From: Carnegiea gigantea
Lineage: Eukaryota > Streptophyta > Magnoliopsida > Caryophyllales > Cactaceae
Length of the DNA: 64,000 nt
Assembly: GCA_029747015.1 (NCBI GenBank)
Contig: JAKOGI010000081.1
Location: 1,159,001 to 1,223,000, forward strand
Direction of reading: 5' to 3'
Below, piece after piece: positions 36,121 through 46,474 of this stretch. How positions within the stretch are numbered: the first letter of the stretch is position 1; each line of letters opens with the position of its first letter. Made by a program: the position numbers and the translations under genes. Under the pieces are notes generated by a model that worked only from the letters and a program-made list of their open reading frames with translations, was not told the origin of the DNA and made no database searches.

Positions 36121-36696
36121 TCTTCGTACCTGAAAATCAGTCATATAGTCAGCAATGGTGATCTCTCATGGATATGAGACCTCCACCTCAGGACTGAGGA
36201 CGCTAGGGGTGGAGGAGTACTCGCAGCTAGACCACAAGGGAGTCCCTGGTTCAAAAAGAGGCACCGCATAGGAAATCTTTTTGGGTTCTCTACATTGATT
36301 CTTTCAGGGGATGCTCGCAACCGTCCGGCCATCAATAAAGGCCGAGAGGCTAGGGAATTGAGGATGGCGGCCCTCCACTTGGGGACCAGCCAACCCTTCA
36401 AGGACGTCCCCATTGGATGAACAAGACGGTGACATAATTTACAAGTACAATAAACGAATGCTTGGAAGGGGTACGAGGGTGTACCTGCAGAAGATGAAGA
36501 TTCAAGAAGGTTGTTTGAAGATGAGGATGAATACTCAAGCAAAGCCTTCAAAGATACGAGGGGGGAGCTTGAGACACTACAGTGAATTTGAATGCAGAAT
36601 AGGAAAGGGGGCAGAGCCTCTCTCTCTAGAAATCGTCTCTCTCTAGGTGCTTGAAATATACGATAAGTAAATGACCCTTTCTGTCGAATCTACACC

Positions 36697-36704
36697 CTTA
36701 TATA
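36697..36704 (-). promoter_or_regulatory. antisense promoter of gene 1: TATA box, G-box at 36768-36773
   Basis: TATATAAG on the minus strand, with CACGTG 63 bp further upstream. The stretch between contains CCCGAGACATCCA, also seen (CCCGAGATATCCA) in the promoter at 38159. Confidence 0.6.
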
Positions 36705-36844
36705 GAGCGAGGAGGCAGGACGCACCTCCCGAGACATCCAGTAGGCGCAACCCTTCCCAACCGGCACCACGTGGCTACCTGTTATCACCTTGTCATTAGC
36801 AAGAAACCCTAGACCTCGGGGAAGAACGGGCCTCCGAGTGCACT

Positions 36845-37566
36845 CCCTGATGGCTAGTTGCTATATGCCTAGCCCCAAGAGATGGGGGTCCTTGAGTATG
36901 GCCTAACAACCGGTCACTACACTCTTAGCCCTAGTGAGGGCTAAGAGTCTATAAGCATGGCCTCACGGTAGGTCGCTACACTCTTTGCCCAGTGGGGGCT
37001 AAGAGTCCATGAGCACGACCGTATGGCCGGTCACTGCAGTCTTAGCCCCAGTGGGGGCTAAGGGTCCATGAGCACGACCCCATAGCCGGTCGCTACACTC
37101 TTAGCCCCAGCGGGAGCTAAGGGTCCATGAGCACGGCCTAACGGCCAGTCGCCAACTCTTATCCCCAGTAGGGGCTAAGGGACTATGGGTACGGCCTAAC
37201 AGTCGGATGCTACACTCCTAGCCCCAGTAGGGGCTTAAGGTCCATGAGAACAGCCTAACGGCCGGCCACTACACTCATAACCCCAGCGGGGGCTAAGGTT
37301 CCCAGAGCACGTCTTTCAGGTCGGTCACTATACTCTTAGCCCCAGTGGAGGCTAAAAGGGTCCTAGAGTATGCCCTAGGGCTGGACGCACCGCTCAGTCC
37401 CAGTAGGGGCTAAGGACCTCAGAGCATGGCTCTGTAGCCGATCAGTACACTCTTAGCCCTTGTGGTGGCTAAGAGTTCCAGAGCACGGTCACACTATCAG
37501 TCGCTATATTCCTAACCCTAGCGGGGGCTAGGGGTCACAGAGTACCGCGTTGTGACCGATCACAAC
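36845..37566. repeat. tandem array 2, ~59-bp unit, about 12 copies
   Basis: Same unit as array 1 (TCTTAGCCCCAGTGGGGGCT core), somewhat more diverged at its edges. It lies 3' of antisense copy a and upstream of antisense gene 1. Confidence 0.92.
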
Positions 37567-37688
37567 AAGTGCATGCAAACAAACAGTACAAAGAGGCGAG
37601 TCGTAAAAGGATCTTTTATTATAACATCTAGATCAATACATAGTTTTCCTGCAAGTACAAAAAGCGAGTACAATGGAAGCCCCGACGC

Positions 37689-38138
37689 CTACTCCTTGTC
37701 ACTTGACACAGAAGGAGTATCACTTAAACCCGAGGCCTCTGCATGACTGCTAGAAAACGCGAGGTCAGCGGGCGGGTTCACAGGGTGCAAAGCTCGGGCT
37801 CTGCTGAGCTTGTGCTTGACGTTCTCGAACCAAAACTCGAAGGGACCCCAATGTAGCTGCTACAGGGCCCACATCAAGCACTTCGCTGAGATTCTGCACG
37901 TGATACCCCACTCCGCAACCTGGTTCACGACCATGGCGTAGAAGATCGCCAACACCATCTCGGGGATGTTGAAGTCCTGAGCGTACCGCATAGCCACGCC
38001 AAGGTTGAAACTCGGACAGAGGATGAGGTGATCCTTAGGGAGGGGCCTCGGACGTTGGGCCGAGGTCTCCCTTAGAGGCCATTTCCTTCTTCTTTCCCTC
38101 TCTTCTCTAAAAGATTGGAGGTGGGCAGGATGTGACAT
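37689..38138 (-). pseudogene. antisense family copy a
   Basis: A 150-codon frame from ATG 38138 to TAG 37689, interrupted once at 37860-37862. It contains LPKDHLILCPSFNLGVAMRY, IPEMVLAIFYAMVVNQVAEW and HWGPFEFWFENVKHKLSRA, with tail SVSSDKE. The first ATG is only 21 bp from the TATA box. A better candidate start is ATG 38082-38080, 77 bp from the TATA box and preceded by a purine-rich leader like that of copy c. From there an N-terminal deletion and a shift lead into the conserved frame. I do not recognise the family. It is not gag or pol. Confidence 0.65.
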
Positions 38139-38158
38139 GATAAAGAAGACTTGTTGCC

Positions 38159-38166
38159 CTTTTATA
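38159..38166 (-). promoter_or_regulatory. antisense promoter of copy a: TATA box, G-box at 38231-38236
   Basis: TATAAAAG followed by GGCAACAAG on the minus strand, with CACGTG 65 bp upstream. The downstream bases match those after the TATA box of copy e (TATAAAGGGCAACTA). Confidence 0.6.
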
Positions 38167-38402
38167 GGGAAGGAAGCATATTGGAATATGCTACCCTTCC
38201 CGAGATATCCACCAACCAGTCCAGCATCGACACGTGGCACTTACGAGCTAGAACCCCATTCATGAAAATAATAAAAATAAAATGATGAGACCAATGAAGG
38301 CGAAGAATTGTCTGCTCCTGAAAGAAAAGGGGGGCAGTGTTTTATTGTCAAGAGTTGTGGTTACACACAGACCCCTCATAAGGGGGACGTACAATCTTAA
38401 TA

Positions 38403-39275
38403 CTACTCCTCGTTGCTGGACAGGGGGACGCGTCCCTCAGTCTCGAAGTCACCGATGGGCATGGCCAAGGGTTAGACACTGTCTCCACTAGGCAAGGAAC
38501 TTGAGCATCTTTGAGCTTGTCGTCAATAGACAACAGCCACGCTTCAATGATGTCCCATCTCAGCTCATGTAAGTCCAACATCAGGATCTCCCCGATCTCC
38601 CTCCTAATGAGCCTTAGCTCTACCGTATCATTGATCACCATGGCATAAAAGATGGCCTGCACCATCTCAGAGATATGGGCAGCATGTGCAAATTGCATTG
38701 CCATAACATGGTCAAACTTGGGGCAGTAGGCCGTGAAACGCAAAGGAGCAAGTTCAGACGAAGGCTTGATGATTCCCTCACGGACCAACAGAGGTTGTCC
38801 CTAACATACTCCGCCGCCTGTGCGCTGTCCCAGAGGGTAGGAAATGAGGTCGTCCTCCCCCTTGAGGGGTCGCCCGCTAACACCGGGTTTGCTAGGGGAT
38901 TGGCTGGATGAGAAGCCTGGGCTCTTCGGAGCCTTCGGTCATTGTCCCCAAGCCAGGCCTCCACAGGGCCCTAGTCCAGCTTTTGCATAGCCCACATCAC
39001 GCAGTCCATGGTGAGCCTGCGTGAAAGACCCAACTTAGCAGCGTATCTATAACCATGGTATAAAAGATTATCTGCACCATCTCTGGGGTGTTGTAATCGT
39101 GAGCATACCGCGTCGCCACCCCGAGTTCGAAGCGGGGGCAGAGGCCATGATAGTCCGATGGAAGCAGCCTAGGGCTGGGAGTGGAAGGATCCCTCAGTGC
39201 CCATTGGAAGTGGTCACGGACGTACTCGGCCGCTTGCTTTGTGCTGACAAAATTAGGAAAGAGGTTCATCTCCAT
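38403..39275 (-). pseudogene. antisense family copies c and b, fused
   Basis: Copy c starts at ATG 39275 (MEMNLFPNFVSTKQAAEYVR) and continues PSDYHGLCPRFELGVATRYA and TPEMVQIIFYTMVI. It then shifts frame, reaches GPVEAWLGDNDRRLRRAQ and stops resembling a family tail. The sequence runs directly into a second N-terminus (TLWDSAQAAEYVRD) of copy b, then after a frameshift LAPLRFTAYCPKFDHVMAMQ, SEMVQAIFYAMVINDTVELR and LRWDIIEAWLLSIDDKL. It ends LSSNEE at 38403 in a neighbouring frame. No promoter lies between c and b, so a deletion has probably joined them. Confidence 0.65.
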
Positions 39276-39342
39276 TTTCTCTCTCTTCCCTCACTTTTCG
39301 TCCGTAAGGGAAAGTTACAAAGTTCTATTGGGATTTCACCTT

Positions 39343-39350
39343 CTTTTATA
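39343..39350 (-). promoter_or_regulatory. antisense promoter of copy c: TATA box, G-box at 39416-39421
   Basis: TATAAAAG on the minus strand, 75 bp upstream of the ATG at 39275, with CACGTG 66 bp further upstream. Confidence 0.65.
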
Positions 39351-39631
39351 ACAAGAGGAGACCGATGTTCAAGGGAGCGGAACCCCAAGGGGGCAGCTAG
39401 CCACTTCGACCTCGCCACGTGGCTCCTGTAACTTGAAATCCTGACCTAAAGGAAAGTGCAAATTTTTGTGGACCTCGAGCCAATCATTCAACACAAAGCG
39501 TAACACAAGGCAGGAAGAGAACAGTTTTTTCATGGCAAAGAAATACCATTTTATTATTAAAAGCCCCTACAAGGGGCGGCATAAGGAAAGAAAGGGGATG
39601 ATATAAGAGAGAATTCAAGATAAAACTAAGG

Positions 39632-40077
39632 CTACTCCTCGTCACTAGAGGGGGGTCATTTGATCCCGAGCTCTCTTCTTGACCGTCCCAAGGACCACAA
39701 ACCTCCACTGCGACGGCCCGTTGCCGAAGCTGCACTTCTCTTAGTTCATAATCGACATGGCTCATCCAGGTCTCAAAACTTGACCACCTCAAACCCACCA
39801 GGGTCGACTTCAGGCCTTCTACCATAAAACCGCACACCACACCCAGCTCTACGACCTCGTTCAACAACATGGCATAGAATGTCGTCTGCACCATCTCAGG
39901 GAGCTCAAAGTCAGCCGCCGTTCCCTCGGTCTCGGCCAATGAAAAACATGGGCATACGACATGGTAATCTTCGGGGAGGGGACGAGACGGACGTGTAGCT
40001 CTCCTCCAGTGCTAGATGAAGGACTCCCTCACATAGTCGGGCATCTCCCTGATATCGTAGAGGGGAGGAAACGCCAT
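39632..40077 (-). pseudogene. antisense family copy d
   Basis: From ATG 40077 it reads MAFPPLYDIREMPDYVRESF, one in-frame TAG, then RPLPEDYHVVCPCFSLAETE and LPEMVQTTFYAMLLNEVVEL. LRWSSFETWMSHVDYELREV follows. A one-base shift near the end separates the open frame from the tail SSDEE at 39632, which matches the tails of copies a and b. Product unknown. Confidence 0.65.
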
Positions 40078-40190
40078 AATGAAAAGGGAAATGGGCGTAC
40101 CGAGCATTCTTTATTTTCCTTCCTCTCCTATTATACCACTTCCTCTTGAGGGATGGATACCTGAACATCATATATAGAAGTATGAAGTTG

Positions 40191-40198
40191 TATTTATA
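40191..40198 (-). promoter_or_regulatory. antisense promoter of copy d: TATA box
   Basis: TATAAATA on the minus strand, 121 bp upstream of ATG 40077. The expected G-box position (about 40265) holds a decayed TTACATGGCC. Confidence 0.5.
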
Positions 40199-40426
40199 GA
40201 AGGGGCATAGGAAGAGTTGGGGAATAGGGAGATACTCCCAAGAGCCTAATGGCCAATTCATTTCAGTTACATGGCCATCTAGTCAGCACAAATTAAGACT
40301 AGCACAAACAGAGTAATGACTATTTAGGAAGGTATCAAAGCACGACCTTTTATTACTGTCAATATAGGCGATACCAAAAAAAAAAGCTAATGGGGGACGA
40401 GCCCTGCGTTCATGAGCTTAATGGCC

Positions 40427-40927
40427 TCACCCTTGCTTGTCATCGTCAAAAGGGGAGGCCGCCCCCTCAGTGGCTGAGCCCTCACACTCCCACTCCACCT
40501 CTGAGCCCTCTTCCTGTTGATCGCCCCCTGAACTTTCCTTTGGTTCAGCCTTTGTCCGAAATTGAGCTTCAAAAATCCGGTCACCATACAGCCACACCCA
40601 CGACTCAAAGATACTCCAATGGAGCTCGGTGAGAGCTAACTCTAATGTTCGGAGCGCTCGTCCATGCAAGACCCCAAGCCTCCTGGCCTCATTCAGAAGC
40701 ATCGCATAAAATATCACCTGGGGCAGCTCTAGGAGTTCGTAGTCCTCGACAGCTTCCTCGGCCACAGCCAGCTCATAGCTCAGGCATAAGTTATGAAAGT
40801 CTTTCGAGAGAGGCGACAAGGGAAAGGCAATCCTACGCCGGTCCCATTCAAAGTGGCGGATAACGTACTCAGCCATCTCCTTAGTACTGAGGGAATGTGG
40901 GAAAGTTATGGAAGGAATGCCAGACAA
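40427..40927 (-). CDS. antisense family copy e, best preserved
   Basis: A 166-codon uninterrupted frame (SGIPSITFPHSLSTKEMAEY ... LSKDFHNLCLSYELAVAEEA, LLELPQVIFYAMLLNEARRL, ELHWSIFESWVWLYGDRIFE) with an acidic C-terminus ending FDDDKQG. By alignment with copy c the original start is at 40927, now TTG instead of ATG. The first remaining ATG begins MAEYV at 40876. No signal peptide or membrane segment is seen. A small, mostly helical protein is likely. I do not recognise the family and assign no function. Confidence 0.6.
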   Translation of the reverse strand: MSGIPSITFPHSLSTKEMAEYVIRHFEWDRRRIAFPLSPLSKDFHNLCLSYELAVAEEAVEDYELLELPQVIFYAMLLNEARRLGVLHGRALRTLELALTELHWSIFESWVWLYGDRIFEAQFRTKAEPKESSGGDQQEEGSEVEWECEGSATEGAASPFDDDKQG

Positions 40928-40977
40928 CGATCGTTACTGAAAAATGAAGGATGGAACACCCCCTCCTCGGTAGTTGC

Positions 40978-40985
40978 CCTTTATA
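40978..40985 (-). promoter_or_regulatory. antisense promoter of copy e: TATA box
   Basis: TATAAAGG followed by GCAACTA on the minus strand, 58 bp upstream of the former start at 40927. No clear G-box at the expected distance. Confidence 0.5.
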
Positions 40986-41182
40986 CTTGCGAAGAAGGCA
41001 GTTTCCTAAAACCGCTGTCCAAGTCTCGAAACTTGCCTAACTACGGTTGGTGGCACAGGACCATCTGTTACAAGGGCCCAATTTCCGAAGCCCCCCGGAT
41101 GTATACCGGCCAAGAGCAGTTTTTTACATTCTACCTGACTACTCGCCTGCTTCGACGTGTAGGTAAAATGTGAGGGGCTAAG

Positions 41183-41646
41183 TGACTGGAAAAAAATTCG
41201 ATTTTCCAAAATTAAGCCCATCCAAGCCAAATCCATAGACAAGGCCCATACCCTGGATAATGGGCCCTAAACGCGACCCTAGGGGCTTCCCTAGGATCCT
41301 TCCTTGCCAAGACCGGCAGCCCATATGGAGTGTTCCAGGTAAGATTACTATTTTACCCCTTTTTCGAAGGGATTATAAATAGTCACCTACCCTCCCCGGA
41401 AAAAGGGTTGGTAATATGATACATTGGACTCATATTACATTCTCTTTCTCTTGACCTTTGACTTGAACCTTGGGCTGACTTAACCGTCGGAGAGGCGTTC
41501 CTCGGTCCACAACCCAGAGGTGCCCTTTTTGTAGGTTGGGCCTTTAGAGAAGAGGACGTTGAGCATTGCACGCGAACTGTTAGATAAACCCGTTCTTTCG
41601 TCCCACGTCATCATCAACAGTATCTCAGAAAACTCCCCCGAAATCA
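41183..41646 (+). repeat. 3' LTR of Tat element
   Basis: 464 bp, TG...CA, with TATAAATAG at 41374-41382. It is preceded by a short purine-rich TGAGGGGCTAAG (41171-41182) in the position of the polypurine tract. Confidence 0.92.
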
Positions 41647-41753
41647 GAATCAATTGATGCTTCTTGGTGAAGGACACTTTCACTAGTTGACATGGATAAC
41701 AATGTAAATGAAATATGAAAAAGATGACCATAGAGGAAGCAACATATATAAAT

Positions 41754-43975
41754 GTTAGTAATTTAGTGAGTAAAAATAAAACAGACAAAACAAATTAATT
41801 CAAATCAATCGACCTAGACATAAATTACTAAATTTATACGTAGCTGTACTTACGTAGGTAGAATTAAAATGACAAAAGGAACCCATTGTTTATATCTGCT
41901 TATACTTACATAGGGGGTTTATTTTTTTAAAAAAACTAAACCCATTGTAAAAGATGAAAATTTAGTTTCGATCTATAAGGAATATGAACAACCCAATTTT
42001 TTTTGTTATCCATGCTAAATTAAATTTGAACACGAAGGAATGATCTTGAATAACAAAATAGTCATATTTTTAAATAAAATATCCGATGCAAATACATTGT
42101 TCTTCAGTTTTAATTGATAAATAAGCTTTTTTGTGAAATGAACTCAAATTCATAGTTTTATCTATTAATATATTTGATAGGCTACAAATGCATGGTACGT
42201 TGTGGGAAATTAAAGTCATTTCCTCAAGAACTTCGTCAATCCACAGGGTTATGTGGCCTCAGGATAGACTAGGCAAATCAAAATTTGAAATGGAAATTAA
42301 ATTGCGATACAAACTAATGGATAAATAATCAAGAATTAAACAAACAAACAATCACCAATTCAACTGTCAATCAAGCAGTTATTCCTCAATTGGTTGTTTT
42401 GAAATCGACAATTGAAGTATCACGATCCTCTTTCAAAGTGAAGTGAAATACCCAAATGTAACCAATTAACATTTGTAGAGGGTCCTTGATTCGTTTAGGT
42501 TCACTAAGCATACGATTATCAAATTATTGATTTCTTAATTGGTATGACTTTCCCAATACTCCACTCAATCAAGTTAACCTAGGTCCTGGTATCAAATTTC
42601 ACCTTTCAGTCCTTCATATAATGATCAATACATGCAAGAAAGTGATCAATTCTATCACATAGTAATAAACATTTAGGATTCAATAAAAAGGCCAAGAGAT
42701 TCCAAACATCAAAGAGATTAGTACAAGATTGAGAAATTAACAAGAATTTGCATAAATCCAATATTAAAACAACAAAAGCTAATCCAAATTACAAGACATA
42801 ATTCCTAAACTGAGAAAAGAGAAGAGAAGCAAAGAGCATTGCTCAGCCAAAGAACGCACTTGAACAATCATTGCAAACCGGGTATAGAATTTTTGCAAAA
42901 TCTCTACTTCAATTCATTCTTTCTTACTCTATTGTAATCTAAACCTAATCTAGAAGGTGAATATGATGGTGGTTGAATTGGAGAGAATGATGAGAACCAG
43001 GCATTTGTCGTGAAAATTTTAGCTGCTAGGCGTAAAAAACATGCCAAAATCAAACAAATGCGAAGAAAACAGAAGACCGCGGAGGGAGGGGGCCGCCACA
43101 TATAGTCTATGACAACCATCATGGTCCATGAGCTCCACCATGACCTGGCCACTGTGGCCTCTACTCTAGTTGATTTCTTCCGTTCTTCCTGCTATTTCAT
43201 TCTTGAACCTTCTGGATTGTGGTACTGACCATGACCAACACATGATGGGTGTCCTTGGGCCTTTTTTGCATTTTCTTTGATCTACAAGGTCTTAAAATTA
43301 TCCTTTTACCCATATGTTTTGAGTTCACAAAGTCAAAATCTACACAAACTCACGAAACACACGAGGCCCAATTGTAATGGCAAAAATATGGACATAAATC
43401 ACATAATTAAGCACCTCCCTTGAAATGACTCTGAAACACTCAAATAATCCATGCACAAATGATTTTCGTCACTATTACAACATTATTCTTAATTTGGGTA
43501 AAACATTGTAGTAATTTAGTAAACACAAATTAAAGACTATTGTGCTCTCCACAAACTTGATTAAGATATTTACCCAAACACAAATTACTAATTTATGTGC
43601 AATGATACTTACATTGGGGAATTGAAATGAAAAAAAAAGAACCCATCGTATATGTGTGCCTATACAACTATACTTACATAGGGGAAATTTATTTTTTTTT
43701 TTAAAAAAAACCCCTTGCATAATATGAAATTTTACGGTAAGTGATCTGCAAAGAAATGAACAACACAATATTTTAGTTGTCCATTATGAAGAAAATTTGA
43801 ACGCGAAGGAATAATCCTAAATGGAAAAATAGTCATACTTGTTAAATGAAATATTTGTTGCAAATATATTGTTCTTTGCTTTCAATTGAGGAGCATGCTT
43901 TCTATGAAATGAACACAAATTTAGAGTCTTCTCTGTTAATATCTTATAATATTATACTTAATGGTATTTGAGTAA
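41754..43975. repeat. tandem repeat units split by a solo LTR
   Basis: 41754-42174 and 43472-43975 share, in order, GTAATTTAGT, ACAAATTACTA, ATACTTACATAGGG, GAACACGAAGGAAT-type sequence, ATTGTTCTT and TGAAATGAAC. A third partial unit starts near 43984 (AGTAAACACAAACTAGAGAT). The first interval is enlarged by the LTR at 42175-43471. Confidence 0.75.
42175..43471 (-). mobile_element. solo LTR (probably Ty3/gypsy), minus orientation
   Basis: On the minus strand it begins TGACGAAAATCATTTGTGCA and ends GTAGCCTATCA. It is flanked by ATATT (42170-42174) and CTATT (43472-43476), 4 of 5 identical. It interrupts a repeat unit that is continuous in the neighbouring copy. No internal region or second LTR is present. 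Confidence 0.65.
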
Positions 43976-43989
43976 AACCCATTTAGTAA

Positions 43990-45541
43990 ACACAAACTAG
44001 AGATTATTGTGCTTTCTATAAATATCTCATTTAAAGAAATGTACTAAAGTATGTTAGTTACTGATATTTATTTGGTCCATTTTAAAACTATTTCTATTTT
44101 AATTTTTAGCAAATTTTGTCCATTGTAAAAGTAATTTTATGTGTTCATCTTTAGTTAATATCTTTTTTTAGATGATAGCCTTTCCTTTCTTGTATTTTGG
44201 AAACAACTCCTTTATGGTTGGAGACTTGCACATCATACGTCATGAATGTAGACATCTTTTTATTAATAATCTTTACTGAATGACAAAGAGAAGGAGCTAA
44301 GAACTAACCTACAAGAAAAGAAACAAAACTTTGTTAGGAAAAGAGCCTATACAACCAAAAAGAAAACCGTTAGATTGGCTACTAAAAAGCAGATTTAGGC
44401 CATAGAATAAATCATGTGCACCCAAATTGCACCAAATTAGTTAGTCATCCCCTCCCCCTCCCCAAAAATGTTTTCTCCAGTTCATTATTTTTTTCTATAT
44501 ACCTAAGGTTGGTTATGTGACTTAGAAACAGTGATTATAACATAATAATAGATGTACATCAAGATGAAGAACTAGGAAATGACAAAAAGGGAGGCTTGAT
44601 TATGAAAAAGATTTTATAGTTATAAGAATTCATATGAGAAGATAGTCAAAGGTATTAAGAATGTAACTAAGAAAAGAATGTAGAAAATACAATTGAGAAA
44701 TATGTATTATGCAACGTAAGTACTTGAGCTGCTGCAATGAAGTATTATGAAATATAATAATAAGAAGCCTTTTAGTATGGTGTCAAGGTAGTTGATTTGA
44801 GATATCAAACCTATAAGATATGGAGTGAAACATATTACATTCGGCATATTCAAATAAGATTTAAATTTGACTTGAATATAACCAAACTTTGTAGATAGTT
44901 AAAACATGAGCATTGCAGCGAACTCTGGGATAACGCAACGACGATTGTGCTTTCCACATTGACAGATGAAGATGTAAAAGAGGGATCAAGATAGGCACAG
45001 AGAGAGGGGAGGAGAGAGAGTTATTTAATTTGAGCAGCCATTTACTTATATGTAGTCAGTCATTTAAGTATAGTGAGAGGGTAAAATGGAGGCAGAAGGG
45101 ACATTATCTAATGTAACGGATTTGAAACATGCATGCGTATTTCAGTTAACGGTATGGTTTTAGAGTAATTTAGTAAGTCAAACATTTTTTTAAAAAATTT
45201 TATTAATTGTTAAGGGATATGATTTTGGAACCTTCAAGTTGATGAATGACATGCATTGTGGCTCTGTAAATCACATTGGAGCAGTCAACAAAACATTTCT
45301 TTCATAATATAATACATACTGAACTTTTATTTTAATAATTGAATGATGGAGTTTATATGAATTCTCAACACCTAACTTGAGAAAGTTTTCCATAAGGATT
45401 CTTAACCTTACTTGTAATGTAATGGGATGTGAGAAGAACTGAGATGTGCTACAACATGTAAGTTAGAAATTACAAAAATTATTTCGTTACATAATTTTTA
45501 GTGTGTTAGTTAATAATTAAGCTCGCTTACTTTGTCAACAG
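43990..45541. other. AT-rich intergenic DNA
   Basis: No coding region or defined element recognised apart from the start of the third repeat unit at its left edge and the presumed intron before the hAT exon at its right edge. Confidence 0.45.
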
Positions 45542-46030
45542 CTTCATGTTAAGAAGAGAAACAAATTAGTGTAATCCTGATTGAATGACTTGGCACTTGT
45601 CAAATGAAATCCTACGTTGGAGCATAGATGCAATGAAAGTAGCTCCAGAGATCCATTCTCTTGAAAGAAATTGATGAAAGCAATGAATGGTTTGGAAGAA
45701 TCGAGAATGATTTAGACGATGGTGATGCATGAGGTGGATACTTGGGCTTGGCTGGTTGTTGCTCAAGCTTATGGCACCAATGAATCTCGCTATAGCATTA
45801 GGTGCAGAGGATCAACAAGCAATAGTACCACTAAAATTTTGGCAAGGGACAAAGGAAATGCCCGTGGTCATGCTTGTGGTTCTAAATCTTCCTGAGCTTG
45901 TGTTCAATTGATTGATGAAAATGAGGAAGAGGAACAGAAAGAGGAAGATGATATTGTAGATGATAAAGATTTGGCAGATGACGATGATTTTGTGGAGCAT
46001 GTGGTGTTAGATGATGATGATGATGCTTAG
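45542..46030 (+). pseudogene. hAT transposase, last exon remnant
   Basis: Preceded by a splice acceptor (TTGTCAACAG). Frames read HVKKRNKLV, then after shifts LNDLALVK, LKEIDESNEWLEES, VVAQAYGTNESRYSIR and a long acidic tail (DENEEEEQKEEDDIVDDKDL) ending at TAG 46028-46030. The 'DPISLKEIDESNEWL ... DLTW..VA.ASG..EPRY.TR' pattern is the C-terminal tail of plant hAT transposase-like proteins. The catalytic and dimerisation parts are not present upstream. Confidence 0.55.
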
Positions 46031-46474
46031 TTGACCATTAGAGGGATTTATGAACTACTTTGCTTAACGTGCTACATGTTCTACACTTTCCTTTTATATT
46101 GTTTTTGGGTGCTATGCTTTCCTTCTATGACTATGCTTACTTGTGTCTTCTAAGACTTTTACTATCTTATGGCGTGTCTGAGACAATCATATTATGTTAT
46201 CGTATTTTATGACTATATTAGTGTTTTGTATGTATATCATGATATCTAATTCCTTATTTGATACCATCATCTAGGTCATTTTTTTTAAAAAAATGATTAA
46301 GGAATGATCTAGAAGTATTTTTGAGTAAAGATGCACCTTACATTCTAAACGCCTACACCTTGGCCTCGAAGCATATGCCTCGGGCCCAAGGACCTTGTCC
46401 GCTTTCTTACACCTTAGAATTTTTAATCTAAGACCATCAATAGTTGCAACTATGGTAGTACTGTGTTCTTCTGA

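Larger units (their letters stand above)
26308..41646 (+). mobile_element. Tat/Retand-lineage Ty3/gypsy retrotransposon, 15.3 kb, decayed
   Basis: LTRs at 26308-26745 and 41183-41646 begin TGAYTGGAAAAA and end AATCA. They are flanked by GAATT (26303-26307) and GAATC (41647-41651), a 4-of-5 target duplication. A Tat-type primer site follows the 5' LTR. The order is gag, protease, reverse transcriptase, RNase H, second (archaeal-type) RNase H, integrase, then 8.7 kb of extra DNA before the 3' LTR. Dual RNase H, great length, 3' tandem repeats and antisense frames are all known traits of the Tat clade (for example Grande and Retand). By eye I count roughly 25-30 differences over the first ~300 aligned LTR bases, mostly transitions, so it is not a recent insertion. 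No frame is intact enough to be active. Confidence 0.93.

Noticed and set aside
36141..36551. Minus-strand frame upstream of antisense gene 1 as coding
   Set aside because: It spans the putative leader intron and shows only low-complexity Ser runs before the splice donor, so it is more likely untranslated.
32547..37566. Regularly spaced 59-bp repeats resembling a CRISPR array
   Set aside because: Units are contiguous with no unique spacers, diverge along their whole length, and lie inside a plant retrotransposon.
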